Origin: Flavobacteriaceae bacterium
GTDB taxonomy: Bacteria; Bacteroidota; Bacteroidia; Flavobacteriales; Flavobacteriaceae
Direction: 5' to 3'
DNA: 64,000 nucleotides
Assembly: GCA_018402135.1 (NCBI GenBank)
Contig: JAGYJF010000003.1
Location: 124,001 to 188,000, forward strand
The position numbers and the translations under genes were made by a program. Positions 46,211 through 56,753 of the stretch are shown here, in pieces. Position 1 is the stretch's first letter. Each line of letters begins with the position of its first letter. The notes under the pieces were generated by a model. It was not told where the DNA came from, did no database searches, and saw nothing but the letters and a program-made list of their open reading frames with translations.

Positions 46211-48007
46211 ATGAAGCACATTAGAAACTTTTGTATTATTGCTCATATAGACCACGGAAAGAGTACTTTGGCAGACAGGCTTTTAGATGCTACTGGATCG
46301 GTTACAGATAGAGAAAAGCAAGAGCAATTATTAGATAATATGGATTTGGAGCGCGAACGTGGGATTACTATAAAATCGCATGCCATCCAGATGGATTATG
46401 AATACAAGGGCGAAAAATATGTGCTTAACTTAATTGACACGCCTGGGCACGTAGATTTTAGTTACGAGGTTTCGCGATCTATTGCGGCTTGCGAAGGTGC
46501 TTTATTGATTGTAGATGCGGCACAAAGTATTCAAGCGCAAACCATTTCAAACTTATACTTGGCTTTAGAAAACGATTTGGAAATTATTCCAGTGCTTAAT
46601 AAAGTCGATTTGCCAAGTGCAAGTCCAGAAGAAGTTACTGATGACATTGTAGATTTACTTGGTTGTAAACATGAAGATGTTATTCCTGCCAGTGCTAAAA
46701 CCGGTTTGGGTATCAACGAAATATTAGCTGCCATTATTGAACGGATACCGCCACCAAGCGGTAATGTAGATGAACCTTTGCAGGCCTTAATTTTTGATTC
46801 GGTTTACAATCCATTTCGCGGTGTTGAAACCTATTTTAGAGTTTTAAATGGCAGCATCAAAAAAAATCAGCTTATCAAATTTATCGCTACTGGAAATACG
46901 TATAACGCTGATGAAGTTGGAACTTTACGCTTAAAACAATTTCCTAGAAACGAAATAAAAGCTGGTGACGTTGGGTACCTTATTACCGGCATCAAAGAAG
47001 CCAAAGAGGTGAAGGTTGGCGACACCATCACCGATGCGAAAAACCCTACCACCAAAGCTGTAGCTGGTTTTGAAGATGTTAAACCGATGGTTTTTGCGGG
47101 TATTTATCCAGTAGATACTGAAGATTACGAAGAGCTAAGAAACTCCATGGAAAAGTTACAGCTCAACGATGCCTCTTTGGTGTTTACGCCAGAAAGTTCG
47201 GCGGCTTTAGGCTTTGGGTTTCGCTGTGGATTTTTGGGTATGCTGCATATGGAAATCATTCAGGAGCGTTTGGAACGCGAATTTGATATGACGGTAATCA
47301 CCACCGTGCCTAACGTATCGTATCACGCTTTTACCAATAAGTCGCCCGATGAAGCGCTTATTGTAAACAACCCAACCGATTTACCAGAGCCATCAACCTT
47401 AAACCGTGTTGAAGAACCTTATATAAAAGCATCCATTATTACCAAGGCTGATTTTGTTGGTAATGTTATGAGTTTGTGTATTGACAAACGTGGGCAAATC
47501 ACCAATCAAACTTACTTAACTCCTGAGCGCGTTGAGCTCAATTTTGATATGCCACTTGCGGAAATTGTGTTTGATTTTTATGATCGGTTAAAAACCGTTT
47601 CTAAGGGCTATGCTTCTTTTGATTATTCACCTATAGGCATGCGTGCCTCGAAATTGGTACGTGTTGATATTTTGCTGAATGGTCAAACGGTGGATGCGCT
47701 TTCGGCTTTAATTCATGCTGATAATGCTTATCATATTGGTAAAAAAATGTGTGAAAAGTTGAAGGAACTTATTCCAAGACAACAGTTTGATATTCCGATT
47801 CAGGCTGCAATTGGCGCTAAAATTATTTCGCGAGAAACTATAAAAGCACTTCGTAAGGATGTAACCGCTAAGTGTTATGGTGGTGATATTTCACGTAAAC
47901 GCAAGCTTCTTGAAAAACAGAAGAAAGGTAAAAAGCGCATGCGTCAGGTAGGTAATGTAGAAATCCCTCAGCAGGCTTTTATGGCGGTTTTGAAGCTGAA
48001 TGATTAA
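46211..48007 (+). CDS. lepA: Elongation factor 4 (back-translocating GTPase)
   Basis: A 598-aa translational GTPase. G-domain motifs are [16 protein letters not shown] (G1), RGITIKS (G2), DTPGHVDF (G3) and NKVDLP (G4). The EF4-specific C-terminal domain ends in [21 protein letters not shown]. The promoter is probably TATCTTTA at 46152-46159 (one mismatch to TAnnTTTG). Two additional copies of the last 22 codons with stop lie downstream at 48204-48272 and 48469-48537. Confidence 0.97.
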   Translation: MKHIRNFCIIAHIDHGKSTLADRLLDATGSVTDREKQEQLLDNMDLERERGITIKSHAIQMDYEYKGEKYVLNLIDTPGHVDFSYEVSRSIAACEGALLIVDAAQSIQAQTISNLYLALENDLEIIPVLNKVDLPSASPEEVTDDIVDLLGCKHEDVIPASAKTGLGINEILAAIIERIPPPSGNVDEPLQALIFDSVYNPFRGVETYFRVLNGSIKKNQLIKFIATGNTYNADEVGTLRLKQFPRNEIKAGDVGYLITGIKEAKEVKVGDTITDAKNPTTKAVAGFEDVKPMVFAGIYPVDTEDYEELRNSMEKLQLNDASLVFTPESSAALGFGFRCGFLGMLHMEIIQERLEREFDMTVITTVPNVSYHAFTNKSPDEALIVNNPTDLPEPSTLNRVEEPYIKASIITKADFVGNVMSLCIDKRGQITNQTYLTPERVELNFDMPLAEIVFDFYDRLKTVSKGYASFDYSPIGMRASKLVRVDILLNGQTVDALSALIHADNAYHIGKKMCEKLKELIPRQQFDIPIQAAIGAKIISRETIKALRKDVTAKCYGGDISRKRKLLEKQKKGKKRMRQVGNVEIPQQAFMAVLKLND

Positions 48008-48537
48008 CAAATTCCTTTGCAAAAAGGAATCTCAGACTTGTGAAAGTAGTCCTGAGCTAAGGCCAAAAAACATTTTTATTTTATCTTATATACATGCCTT
48101 TATTGCACAAGCTTTAATTCCATTTACCATTTAATTTTGGGTTATAAGTCCCCGTTCGTAATCAATGGTTCGATTGATGAGATTCCTGCTTTCGCAGGAA
48201 TTTATGCGACAAGTTGGTAATGTAGAAATCCCTCAGCAGGCTTTTATGGCCGTTTTGAAGCTGAATGATTAACAAATTCCATTGAAAAAAGGAATCTCAG
48301 ACTTGTGAAAATAGTCCTGAGCTAAGGCCAAAAAACATTTTTATTTTATCTTATATATATGCCTTTATTGCACAAGCTTTAATTCCATTTACCATTTAAT
48401 TTTGGGTTATAAGTCCCCGTTCGTAATCAATGGTTCGATTGATGAGATTCCTGCTTTCGCAGGAATTTATGCAACAAGTTGGTAATGTGGAGATTCCACA
48501 GCAAGCTTTTATGGCTGTGTTGAAGCTTAACGATTAA
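47939..48537. repeat. 265-bp tandem units, each ending in a copy of the lepA 3' end
   Basis: The last 69 bp of lepA (47939-48007) recur at 48204-48272 and 48469-48537, exactly 265 bp apart. The roughly 196-bp spacers between copies are nearly identical to each other and carry two hairpins (ATTCCTTT/AAAGGAAT and ATTCCTGC/GCAGGAAT). The second 3' end differs from the first at four codons, all synonymous. The third differs from the second at ten codons, nine of them synonymous (the other is Arg to Gln). Confidence 0.9.
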
Positions 48538-48616
48538 CAAATTCCTTTGCAAAAAGGAATCTCTTAATAAAAAAGCCTTCACTCATAATTTAACTATAAG
48601 CCCTTTATTGCTTTTT

Positions 48617-49281
48617 AGACACGAATTTCACAGATTTTCACAGATTTCAATTGTTTTGGTTTTAAGATGATCTATTCAAATTATGTTTTGAGGGAATTTA
48701 TAGAATGTACCTAAAGGCACATTAGGCAACCATTGTAATTTTGCTACCAATATGATGTCCCTAATGGGACATGAGTTTAGGAAACAAAGATTTTTTTGCC
48801 ATTTCCGATCCAAAAAGGATAGGCAAAAAGTAGCCTGTCAATCTGATATCACGGATGGCTTTATTTATTTTTAGACGCGGATTGCACAGATTTGCGCAGA
48901 TTTCAATTGTTTTGGTTTTAAGATGATCTATTCAAATTATGTTTTGAGGGAATTTATAGAATGTACCTAAAGGCACATTAGGCAACCATTGTAATTTTGC
49001 TACCAATATGATGTCCCTAATGGGACATGAGTTCAGGAAACAAAGATTTTTTTGCCATTTCCGATCCAAAAAGGATAGGCAAAAAGTAGCCTGTCAATCT
49101 GATATCACGGATGGCTTTATTTATTTTTAGACACGGATTTCACGGATTTGCGCAGATTTAAGTTGTTTTGGTTTTAAGATGTGATTGTTGCCTTTTCCCT
49201 GGTATCTAAAGAGTAAGCAACTATGCAAAATAATTGAATAGATGGCTTTATTCATTTTTAGACACGGATTTTCACAGATGG
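48617..49281. repeat. 256-bp tandem repeat array with partial copies
   Basis: Units start at 48617, 48873 and 49129 with AGACACGGATTTCACAGATTT-like heads, and a fourth short head is at 49260. The first two units are almost identical over 256 bp; the third is truncated after about 55 bp. Each full unit contains an imperfect hairpin (AATGTACC/GGCACATT) and a perfect one (ATGTCCC/GGGACAT, 48755-48772 in unit 1). No gene is present in 48008-49388. Confidence 0.88.
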
Positions 49282-49388
49282 TGGTTTTGACCAAAGTGCA
49301 GTTCATGAGTTTACAATTATTTAGCATTCAATTGGGCCGCTACTCTTCGATTTATCACTAGTTTTGCACCTTCTTAAAAAAAATCAAC

Positions 49389-50984
49389 ATGGGTAAAATA
49401 GAGATGCACAAAAAACACTTCGCAACCGACGCTATTTCTGGCTTCGTTGTTTTTTTAATTGCATTACCACTTTGTTTGGGTATTTCAATGGCCTCTGGAG
49501 CGCCCTTATTTTCTGGAATTATTGCAGGTATCATTGGCGGTATCGTTGTAGGTTTTTTAAGTAATTCAAGTGTGAATGTTAGTGGTCCGGCTGCTAGTGT
49601 TGCTTTGGTGATCTTGACTGCTATTCAGACTTTAGGAAGCTTTGATGCGGTTCTGATTGCAATTGTTGTCGCGGGTGTGTTTCAAATAATACTGGGATAT
49701 TTAAAAGCTGGAACTATTGCTTATTTCTTTCCAAATGCTATGATTAAAGGTATTTTGGCTTCTATTGGACTTATACTGATACTGAAACAAATACCACATG
49801 CCTTTGGTGTTGATGGTGCTTTTCAAGGCACTGAGTCCTTTTGGAATATAGATGGCGGCAATACTTTTTCGGAAATAGCAAAAATATTTGGTTATATTAA
49901 TTGGGGGGCGGTAATTGTTACAATAGTGTCTTTGATACTCATTCTATTATGGGAACGTCCTGTCTTTAAAAAAATGTTGTTTTTTAAGTATTTCCCTTCT
50001 GCACTAGCGGCTGTTGTGGTAAGTATTTTATTGAACGAAGTATTTGTGGCATCTTACCCCGAATTTGCATTGGGTGAAGGGCATCTTGTTGAATTGCCCG
50101 TTGCCACCAACGCTTCTGAATTTTTTAGCTTTTTTAGCTTCCCTGACTTTGGCCAATTGGCCAATTTTGAAATTTACGGTATCGCCTTAAGTATCATGTT
50201 TATTGCGAGTTTAGAATCGCTTTTGAGTACAGAAGCCGGTGATAAGTTAGATCCTTATAAAAGAAGAACCTCAACCAATAGAGAGTTAAAAGCACAAGGT
50301 ATTGGTAATATTGTTGCGGGACTTGTTGGGGGTTTGCCTATAACCGCTGTAATTGTTAGAACTTCGGCAAACGTAGATGCTGGTGGACGCACAAAAACAG
50401 CTACCATAACCCACGGCGTTGTAATGTTGTTGTGTGTGGCCTTAATACCGTTTATACTTAACAAAATTCCATTAGCTGCGCTTGCGGCTGTGTTATTTGT
50501 GGTTGGTTCGAAACTTACAAGTTTTTCTATTTACAAAAGTGTTTACAAACAAGGAAAGAAACAATTTCTTCCGTTTATTATTACCATTTTAGTTGTAATG
50601 TTTACAGATCTTATTTCGGGAATCCTAATAGGCGGGACTGTTGCGGTATTCTTTATTTTAAGAGATAATTACAAAAACGCTTATCTCTATGATAAGATAA
50701 CACGTGATGATAAAGATCATATTATTGTGAAACTTGCTCAAGAAACATCCTTCTTAAATAAAGCCGATATTATGTTGTTTTTAGATCATATTCCAGAGAA
50801 TAAATCTGTCACTATTGATGGTAGTGAGGCAAAATTTATTCATCCTGATATTTACGATATTATTGATGGCTTTAAAATAAATGCTAAAACCAAAAACATT
50901 CAGTTAGAGTTAATCAATTTAGACGACCGAAGTAAATCGGAAAGTTTTTGGAGAGATCCGCAACACAACCCTAAATCAGTTTAA
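49389..50984 (+). CDS. SulP-family inorganic anion transporter
   Basis: A 531-aa membrane protein. The N-terminal ISGFVVFLIALPLCLGISMASGAPLFSGIIAGIIGG is the SulP opening, with about 12 hydrophobic segments up to residue 425. The conserved SLESLLSTEAGDKLDPYKR-like block lies near residue 280, and GLPITAVIVRTSANVDAGGRTK near 315. The C-terminal 90 residues form a short STAS-like domain (SFLNKADIMLFLDHIPENKSVTIDG). Substrate could be sulfate or bicarbonate; the SLESLLST form is common in bicarbonate-type members, but no carbonic anhydrase is adjacent. Confidence 0.9.
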   Translation: MGKIEMHKKHFATDAISGFVVFLIALPLCLGISMASGAPLFSGIIAGIIGGIVVGFLSNSSVNVSGPAASVALVILTAIQTLGSFDAVLIAIVVAGVFQIILGYLKAGTIAYFFPNAMIKGILASIGLILILKQIPHAFGVDGAFQGTESFWNIDGGNTFSEIAKIFGYINWGAVIVTIVSLILILLWERPVFKKMLFFKYFPSALAAVVVSILLNEVFVASYPEFALGEGHLVELPVATNASEFFSFFSFPDFGQLANFEIYGIALSIMFIASLESLLSTEAGDKLDPYKRRTSTNRELKAQGIGNIVAGLVGGLPITAVIVRTSANVDAGGRTKTATITHGVVMLLCVALIPFILNKIPLAALAAVLFVVGSKLTSFSIYKSVYKQGKKQFLPFIITILVVMFTDLISGILIGGTVAVFFILRDNYKNAYLYDKITRDDKDHIIVKLAQETSFLNKADIMLFLDHIPENKSVTIDGSEAKFIHPDIYDIIDGFKINAKTKNIQLELINLDDRSKSESFWRDPQHNPKSV

Positions 50985-51119
50985 TATTTACGAAATCATA
51001 ATTTTTTGATTAACTGTAAAAACATTCCTAGAGATAAATGTTAAATCCAATTAAATAAAACACTGGTTTTCTATAAAATTAATCAGGTTTTGTTACTTTG
51101 TGGTTTATATTTATTTACA

Positions 51120-51989
51120 ATGACCTTATATCCCATAAACACAGGAAACTTTAAATTAGACGGCGGTGCTATGTTTGGTGTGGTTCCGAAATCGCTTTGG
51201 CAAAAAACCAATCCTGCCGATAGTCATAACATGATTGATATTGCTGCCCGTTGCCTTTTAATTGAAGATGGCAATCGGCTCACTTTGATAGACACTGGTA
51301 TGGGCTACAAACAATCAGAAAAATTCTTCAGTTACTACTACCTGTGGGGCGATGATTCTATAGATACATCCCTTGCGACTTATGGTTTTAATCGCGATGA
51401 TGTTACCGATGTATTTTTAACCCATTTGCATTTTGACCATTGCGGTGGCAGTGTTCAATTTAATAAAGACAAAACCGGTTACGAACCTGCGTTTAAGAAT
51501 GCCAATTTTTGGAGCAATAAAGATCACTGGCAGTGGGCAACACAACCCAATAGAAGGGAAGTTGCTTCGTTTTTAAAAGAAAATATTTTACCAATGGAAG
51601 AAAGCGGTCAGCTTATGTTTACCAAACTTCCTGAAAAGGATATTGTAAAAAACAGTGATTTAAATTTTGATATCTTTTTTGCCGATGGACATACCGATAA
51701 ACAAATGATACCCATGATCAGGTATCAAGATAAAACCATCTGTTTTATGGCTGATTTGTTGCCTACCGCTGGTCATTTACCATTGCCATTCGTGATGGGT
51801 TACGATACAAGACCTTTGATTACCTTAAATGAAAAAGAACGTTTTTTAAATATGGCGGCAGATAAAAATTTCTACTTATTTTTGGAGCATGATGCGCATA
51901 ATCAAATCATCACCGTCCAACACACCGAAAAAGGTGTGAGACTCAACCAAGTTTTTACATGTAACGAACTATTTAACCTAAATTCTTAA
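51120..51989 (+). CDS. MBL-fold metallo-hydrolase
   Basis: A 289-aa metallo-beta-lactamase-fold enzyme. The start at 51120 (MTLYPINTGNFKLDGGAMFGV) is preferred over a frame extending 10 codons upstream. The metal-binding motif THLHFDHCGG is followed by ADGHTDKQM and, near the C-terminus, LFLEHDAHNQI. The overall form resembles lactonase/hydrolase members such as AHL-lactonase-like proteins, but the substrate cannot be deduced. 16 bp before the subtilase gene, possibly cotranscribed. Confidence 0.87.
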   Translation: MTLYPINTGNFKLDGGAMFGVVPKSLWQKTNPADSHNMIDIAARCLLIEDGNRLTLIDTGMGYKQSEKFFSYYYLWGDDSIDTSLATYGFNRDDVTDVFLTHLHFDHCGGSVQFNKDKTGYEPAFKNANFWSNKDHWQWATQPNRREVASFLKENILPMEESGQLMFTKLPEKDIVKNSDLNFDIFFADGHTDKQMIPMIRYQDKTICFMADLLPTAGHLPLPFVMGYDTRPLITLNEKERFLNMAADKNFYLFLEHDAHNQIITVQHTEKGVRLNQVFTCNELFNLNS

Positions 51990-52005
51990 TTCTTATTTTT
52001 TCAAA

Positions 52006-53625
52006 ATGAAAAACCTAAAACATTTATTTTTAAGCCTAGTTGTTGCTGGGTTATTACTTGGCTGTGGCGCCACTGGAACTATTATTTCAACGCCAATCGA
52101 GAACATTGACAGTTCGCCATTAAAAGTTTCGGCCCTGACGGAAAGCGAAAAACAAAACTGGGGCCATAAAGATTTGGTGAAGGATACCATTCCTGGCATG
52201 AGTGTTGAAAAAACCTACACAGAACTCATAAAAAACAGAAAAGGAAAAAAAGTTATTGTTGCTGTAATAGATTCCGGTATTGATATTGACCATGAAGACT
52301 TACAAGACGTTATTTGGACTAATAAAAAAGAAATACCTAACAACGGAAAAGATGATGACGGCAATGGTTATGTTGACGATATTCATGGTTGGAACTTTTT
52401 AGGGGATGCCTATAACGAGCAATTAGAATTTGTACGACTCATTGTAAGTGGCGATACCTCAGACCCAAGATACGCCGAAGCACTTAAAGAATATGAAGAA
52501 GAATACAACAAGTATATGGGTTATAAAACCCAGTATGACCAAATTGCTCTTCAAGTAAATAATGCCGATGAAACACTTAAAGCACACTTTGAAAAAGACG
52601 ACTACACCAAAGAAGAGGTAAACGCCATAAAAACTGAAGACCAAGCGTTAATGCAGGCAATAGGTCTAGCAAAATATGTTTACAGCCTAGACATGGCATC
52701 ATTGAGTGCCTTTAAAAAGGAACTAAATGATGGCTTAACTCAAATAAACGAACGTTTAAATTACAATCTAAATAAAGATTTTAAAGGTAGAACCACTGGT
52801 GATGACATTAATGACCTTGGTGACACTAATTACGGAAATAGCAATGTAAAACCAGTTAAAAAAGCTGAAAGCCACGGCACGCATGTAGCAGGAATTATAG
52901 CAGCGGTAAGAAACAATAATTTAGGCGCTAATGGTGTTGCCAACAATGTTGAAATTATGGCCATTAGAGCCGTTCCGAATGGTGATGAGTACGATAAAGA
53001 TATTGCGCTAGCTATAAGATATGCTGTTGATAACGGCGCAAAAATAATAAACGCTAGTTTTGGTAAATCTTACTCACCTCACAGCGATTGGGTAATGGAT
53101 GCGTTAAAATATGCAGGCGATAATGATGTGTTATTTGTACACGCTGCAGGCAACGATGCCAAAGACCTAGACAGTAACTACAATTTTCCAAATGATGCTA
53201 TAAATAATGGTCCGGAAATCACCAATACCGTTATCACTGTAGGCTCCTTAAGTTCAAAATACGGCTCTAATATGGTTTCAGGGTTTTCAAATTACGGAAA
53301 AATAAACGTTGACATTTTTGCGCCTGGCGATCAAATTTATTCAACCATGCCAGAAAACGAATACGAATTTCAAGGTGGAACATCTATGGCTGCGCCAGGC
53401 GTGGCAGGAATTGCTGCTTTGATTCGTTCATACTACCCAAGTTTATCGGCTGCACAGGTAAAAGAAGCCATCCTTCAATCTGGATTGGCATTAAATACTA
53501 AAGTAGTTGTGGGTGGCGAAACTAGTGATGTGCGTCCGTTTGCTGATTTATCTAAAACCGGTAAAATGGTAAGTGCTTACAATGCGTTTATATTAGCCTC
53601 ACAGATGGCAAATAGCTCTAATTAG
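52006..53625 (+). CDS. S8 subtilisin-like serine peptidase, lipoprotein, with a long insertion
   Basis: A 539-aa protease. Lipoprotein signal with cysteine in LLLGCGATG. The catalytic residues are Asp89 in AVIDSGIDIDHEDL, His290 in SHGTHVAGIIAA and Ser460 in GGTSMAAPGVAG. Asp and His are 201 residues apart, whereas they are usually about 35 apart; the extra region (about 125-280) is charged, helical and rich in Glu/Lys/Tyr. No T9SS tail. It is probably cell-anchored. Confidence 0.92.
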   Translation: MKNLKHLFLSLVVAGLLLGCGATGTIISTPIENIDSSPLKVSALTESEKQNWGHKDLVKDTIPGMSVEKTYTELIKNRKGKKVIVAVIDSGIDIDHEDLQDVIWTNKKEIPNNGKDDDGNGYVDDIHGWNFLGDAYNEQLEFVRLIVSGDTSDPRYAEALKEYEEEYNKYMGYKTQYDQIALQVNNADETLKAHFEKDDYTKEEVNAIKTEDQALMQAIGLAKYVYSLDMASLSAFKKELNDGLTQINERLNYNLNKDFKGRTTGDDINDLGDTNYGNSNVKPVKKAESHGTHVAGIIAAVRNNNLGANGVANNVEIMAIRAVPNGDEYDKDIALAIRYAVDNGAKIINASFGKSYSPHSDWVMDALKYAGDNDVLFVHAAGNDAKDLDSNYNFPNDAINNGPEITNTVITVGSLSSKYGSNMVSGFSNYGKINVDIFAPGDQIYSTMPENEYEFQGGTSMAAPGVAGIAALIRSYYPSLSAAQVKEAILQSGLALNTKVVVGGETSDVRPFADLSKTGKMVSAYNAFILASQMANSSN

Positions 53626-53730
53626 TTTTTAAAAAATATTATGAAATGAGCCATAACAATTTAGTTGCTATCAACCGAAAATATTCTTGGCGAATTCCAT
53701 CAAAAAAAAAATTGAAATAAATATAAAAAG

Positions 53731-55554
53731 ATGAAATTAAACCTCTCCATATTCTTCTTGTTATTAACACTGCTTTCTTTTGGAAATACAATAGTAGCAA
53801 CCAGCAATTCAACTTATATTAAAAAACAAAACGCCTTCAATCAGCAAAATTCTCAACCTGGTTATTGGCAACAACATGTTGATTACAAAATGGAGATTGA
53901 TATAAATATCAACAATTTTCAATACAAAGGAACGCAAGCGCTGGTTTACACCAATAATTCACCTGACACCTTAAAACGTGTATTCTACCACTTACATTTA
54001 AATGCTTTTCAGCCAGGCAGTGAAATGGATGTACGATCCAGAACCATTGCAGATCCAGACAGACGTGTAGGCGATAGAATTTCAAAATTAAAGCCTGACG
54101 AAATTGGTTACATCAAGGTAAATAGCTTAACACAAAACGGCACCTCATTATCTTATAAAACTGTTGGTACCATTTTAGAAGTTGATTTAAACCAAGTTAT
54201 ATTGCCTAGAGAAAGTGTTAATTTTAATATGAATTTTGATGCTCAAGTACCTGTTCAGGTAAGACGTACAGGGAGAAACAGTTCAGAAGGCGTGGCTTTA
54301 TCTATGACGCAGTGGTATCCTAAAATGGCAGAATACGACTTTGAAGGTTGGCATGCCGATCCTTACATCGCTAGAGAATTTCATGGTGTTTGGGGTGATT
54401 TTGATGTTAAACTAACTATCGATAAAAATTATGTGGTTGGCGGTACAGGATATCTTCAAAGTGAAACTGCAGCAGAAAACGGCAAGAAGACGCTTCATTA
54501 TATTGCGCCTAAAGTACATGATTTTACTTGGGCTGCCGATCCTGATTTTATACACGATTCTGTTTCTGTGCCAAACGGACCAACGCTCCATTTTTACTAC
54601 AAAAAAGACTTGGCACCTGAGTATCTCGATAATTGGAAAAAGTTACAGCCTAAAACCGTGTCGCTTATGCAGTATTTTAGTGACAATATTGGTGGTTATC
54701 CTTACGAACAATATTCTGTAATTCAAGGTGGTGATGGTGGTATGGAATATGCCATGTGCACTCTTATTACTGGTGAACGTAATTTTGGAAGTTTGGTTGG
54801 CGTGACAGCTCACGAATTGGCACACACATGGTTTCAGTTTTTATTGGCTACTAACGAGTCTAAACATGAATGGATGGACGAAGGTTTTACCTCTTACATC
54901 AGCAATTTGGCGATGGACGCAGTTATGGATCAAAACAGAGAAAATCCACAAGCGGGCTCCTATCGTGGTTATATAAGTTTAGCGCTTTCAGGTAAAGAAC
55001 AACCACTCACTACACACGCCGATAGATACGAATACAATGCTGCTTATGGTGCTGCCGCTTACAGTAAAGGTGCTGTGTTTTTGGCACAGTTGGGTTATAT
55101 TATGGGTAAAATAAATCTTGAGAAAACCATTAAAAAATACTATAGAGACTTTGCCTTTAAGCATCCCACTCCCAATGATTTGATAAGAACTGCCGAAAAA
55201 GTTTCTGGAATGCAGTTGGGATGGTATTTAATTGATTTTGGGCAAACCACCAACATCATTGATTATGGTGTTTCAGAAATTGATAATACCAAAATTACCT
55301 TGGAACGCATTGGACTTATGCCTATGCCGTTAGATGTTTCTGTTAGGTATGTTGATGGCACTACTGAAGATTTCTACATTCCATTGCGAATGATTCGCGG
55401 CGTTAAACCGACTTCAGCAACCATTGTAAAAGATTGGGCCTGGGCTTATCCTACCTATACCTTTGAGGCTGCGAAAGCTGTAGAGTCGGTAGAAATTGAT
55501 CCTAAAAACGGTATGGCAGATGTAGATAAAACCAATAATATTAAAAGCATCTAA
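53731..55554 (+). CDS. M1-family aminopeptidase
   Basis: A 607-aa zinc aminopeptidase with a signal peptide (MKLNLSIFFLLLTLLSFGNT). The substrate-binding motif is GGDGGMEYAM (in place of GAMEN). The zinc site is HELAH at 361-365 with Glu384 in WMDEGF, the exact HExxH-x18-E spacing. A catalytic-type tyrosine is likely in AYSKGAVF near residue 450. The N-terminal beta domain (VDYKMEIDININNFQYKGTQ) is typical of M1. Stop codon overlaps that of the AspA-like gene on the other strand. Confidence 0.92.
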   Translation: MKLNLSIFFLLLTLLSFGNTIVATSNSTYIKKQNAFNQQNSQPGYWQQHVDYKMEIDININNFQYKGTQALVYTNNSPDTLKRVFYHLHLNAFQPGSEMDVRSRTIADPDRRVGDRISKLKPDEIGYIKVNSLTQNGTSLSYKTVGTILEVDLNQVILPRESVNFNMNFDAQVPVQVRRTGRNSSEGVALSMTQWYPKMAEYDFEGWHADPYIAREFHGVWGDFDVKLTIDKNYVVGGTGYLQSETAAENGKKTLHYIAPKVHDFTWAADPDFIHDSVSVPNGPTLHFYYKKDLAPEYLDNWKKLQPKTVSLMQYFSDNIGGYPYEQYSVIQGGDGGMEYAMCTLITGERNFGSLVGVTAHELAHTWFQFLLATNESKHEWMDEGFTSYISNLAMDAVMDQNRENPQAGSYRGYISLALSGKEQPLTTHADRYEYNAAYGAAAYSKGAVFLAQLGYIMGKINLEKTIKKYYRDFAFKHPTPNDLIRTAEKVSGMQLGWYLIDFGQTTNIIDYGVSEIDNTKITLERIGLMPMPLDVSVRYVDGTTEDFYIPLRMIRGVKPTSATIVKDWAWAYPTYTFEAAKAVESVEIDPKNGMADVDKTNNIKSI

Positions 55555-56753
55555 GCGCGAAATTTATACCAAATTAAGTCTTTATACATATTCTTTTTAC
55601 TAACGCGTTCTCGGTTGGTTAATTTTAGGTGATTTTCACTGATTTGTCGGCTTCTGTATCCTAATAAATGAAACAATTTCTTGGCTAAAAACTTAGCTGT
55701 TTTTAAGTTTACTAAGATTACGCCATTCGGTTTATCAAACCATGATACGCCTGGTAAGCAGACCAATAAATTATCAAATTTAAACCTGCGCAATGCTGCA
55801 GAACACCTCAAAATAAATGCCGAAATTGGTTTAATTAGATAATAACCGTCTTCACCAATCTCTTGGTAAAGCGGCATAAACAAAGTTTCTTTATTGTTGA
55901 GTTTAATTGTTTTTTGGTTGGAAATAGCAATTTCAGTGTGTTTATCTACTAGTTCAAAACTTTTAAAACCAGGTTTCATCTTAAAAATTTCACCGTCTTC
56001 AATTTTGTGTCGGTAAGTTACTTCGTAGGTGGTTTTATTGTGTTGGGCAGCAGTTTTTAATTGATGCACATAGTTGCTAAAATCTTTTAGATCATCAACA
56101 TTTAATGCCAATGTATACACCAGTGTTAAGTATATAAAAGCAACACTATTAGCAATAGAAACCTTATCGGTATGCTGACCTGATTCAAACCCCAAAGATA
56201 CGTAGCCAAGCTCGTTTATATAACTCAATAGCGGTCCAGAAAGATATTCTTCAATTCCTAAAACTTTTGGAACTGGAAAAAAACTAGAGAATTTTCTATT
56301 TATCAAAGCGTCATTAATTGTTATAAATGGAATGGTCTTGCTAGAGGTTGTGTGAAAATCTATAAAGTAAAACGGCCCTTGGTGAAATGCAATAATATTT
56401 TGTAACAACTCGTAAATTTCTAATTGCTCAACACTTTCGTTTTTGAGGTTTGGATTTTGAAACAAATTCTTTATTTGGGTTTTTGTCCAAAGTCGGTTTA
56501 GATCATTATCAATAAATCTTTTATTGGCTTTTAAAGCCTTTATATTGCCTGATATACCATAAATAGTTCCATTAATCTTGTCTTCATTTAAATTATTCAA
56601 AACCTTATTAATGGCAATATTTCCGGCCTTTTCATTGCCGTGAATACCACCAAAAAACACCACTACTGGACCAGATAATTTACCGTTAATGGTTTTAATA
56701 ATTCGTTTGTAGCAAACTGCTTGATCGCTATTTTTGGTTAATAGGTCTGTCAT
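55551..56753 (-). CDS. Succinylglutamate desuccinylase/aspartoacylase (AspA/AstE)-family protein
   Basis: A 400-aa M14-like metallo-amidohydrolase. The zinc motif is GGIHGNEKAG, followed by NKRFIDNDLNRLW (substrate arginine region) and DFHTTSSKTIPF (second histidine ligand). Members remove acyl groups from N-acyl amino acids. It overlaps the GCS2-CBS gene by 4 bp (ATGA), so the two are translationally coupled and probably act in one pathway. Substrate unknown. Confidence 0.82.
   Translation of the reverse strand: MTDLLTKNSDQAVCYKRIIKTINGKLSGPVVVFFGGIHGNEKAGNIAINKVLNNLNEDKINGTIYGISGNIKALKANKRFIDNDLNRLWTKTQIKNLFQNPNLKNESVEQLEIYELLQNIIAFHQGPFYFIDFHTTSSKTIPFITINDALINRKFSSFFPVPKVLGIEEYLSGPLLSYINELGYVSLGFESGQHTDKVSIANSVAFIYLTLVYTLALNVDDLKDFSNYVHQLKTAAQHNKTTYEVTYRHKIEDGEIFKMKPGFKSFELVDKHTEIAISNQKTIKLNNKETLFMPLYQEIGEDGYYLIKPISAFILRCSAALRRFKFDNLLVCLPGVSWFDKPNGVILVNLKTAKFLAKKLFHLLGYRSRQISENHLKLTNRERVSKKNMYKDLIWYKFRA

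Noticed and set aside
49127..49327. 66-codon minus-strand frame in the lepA-SulP gap
   Set aside because: It runs through the truncated repeat heads and has no signal, domain or composition of a real protein.
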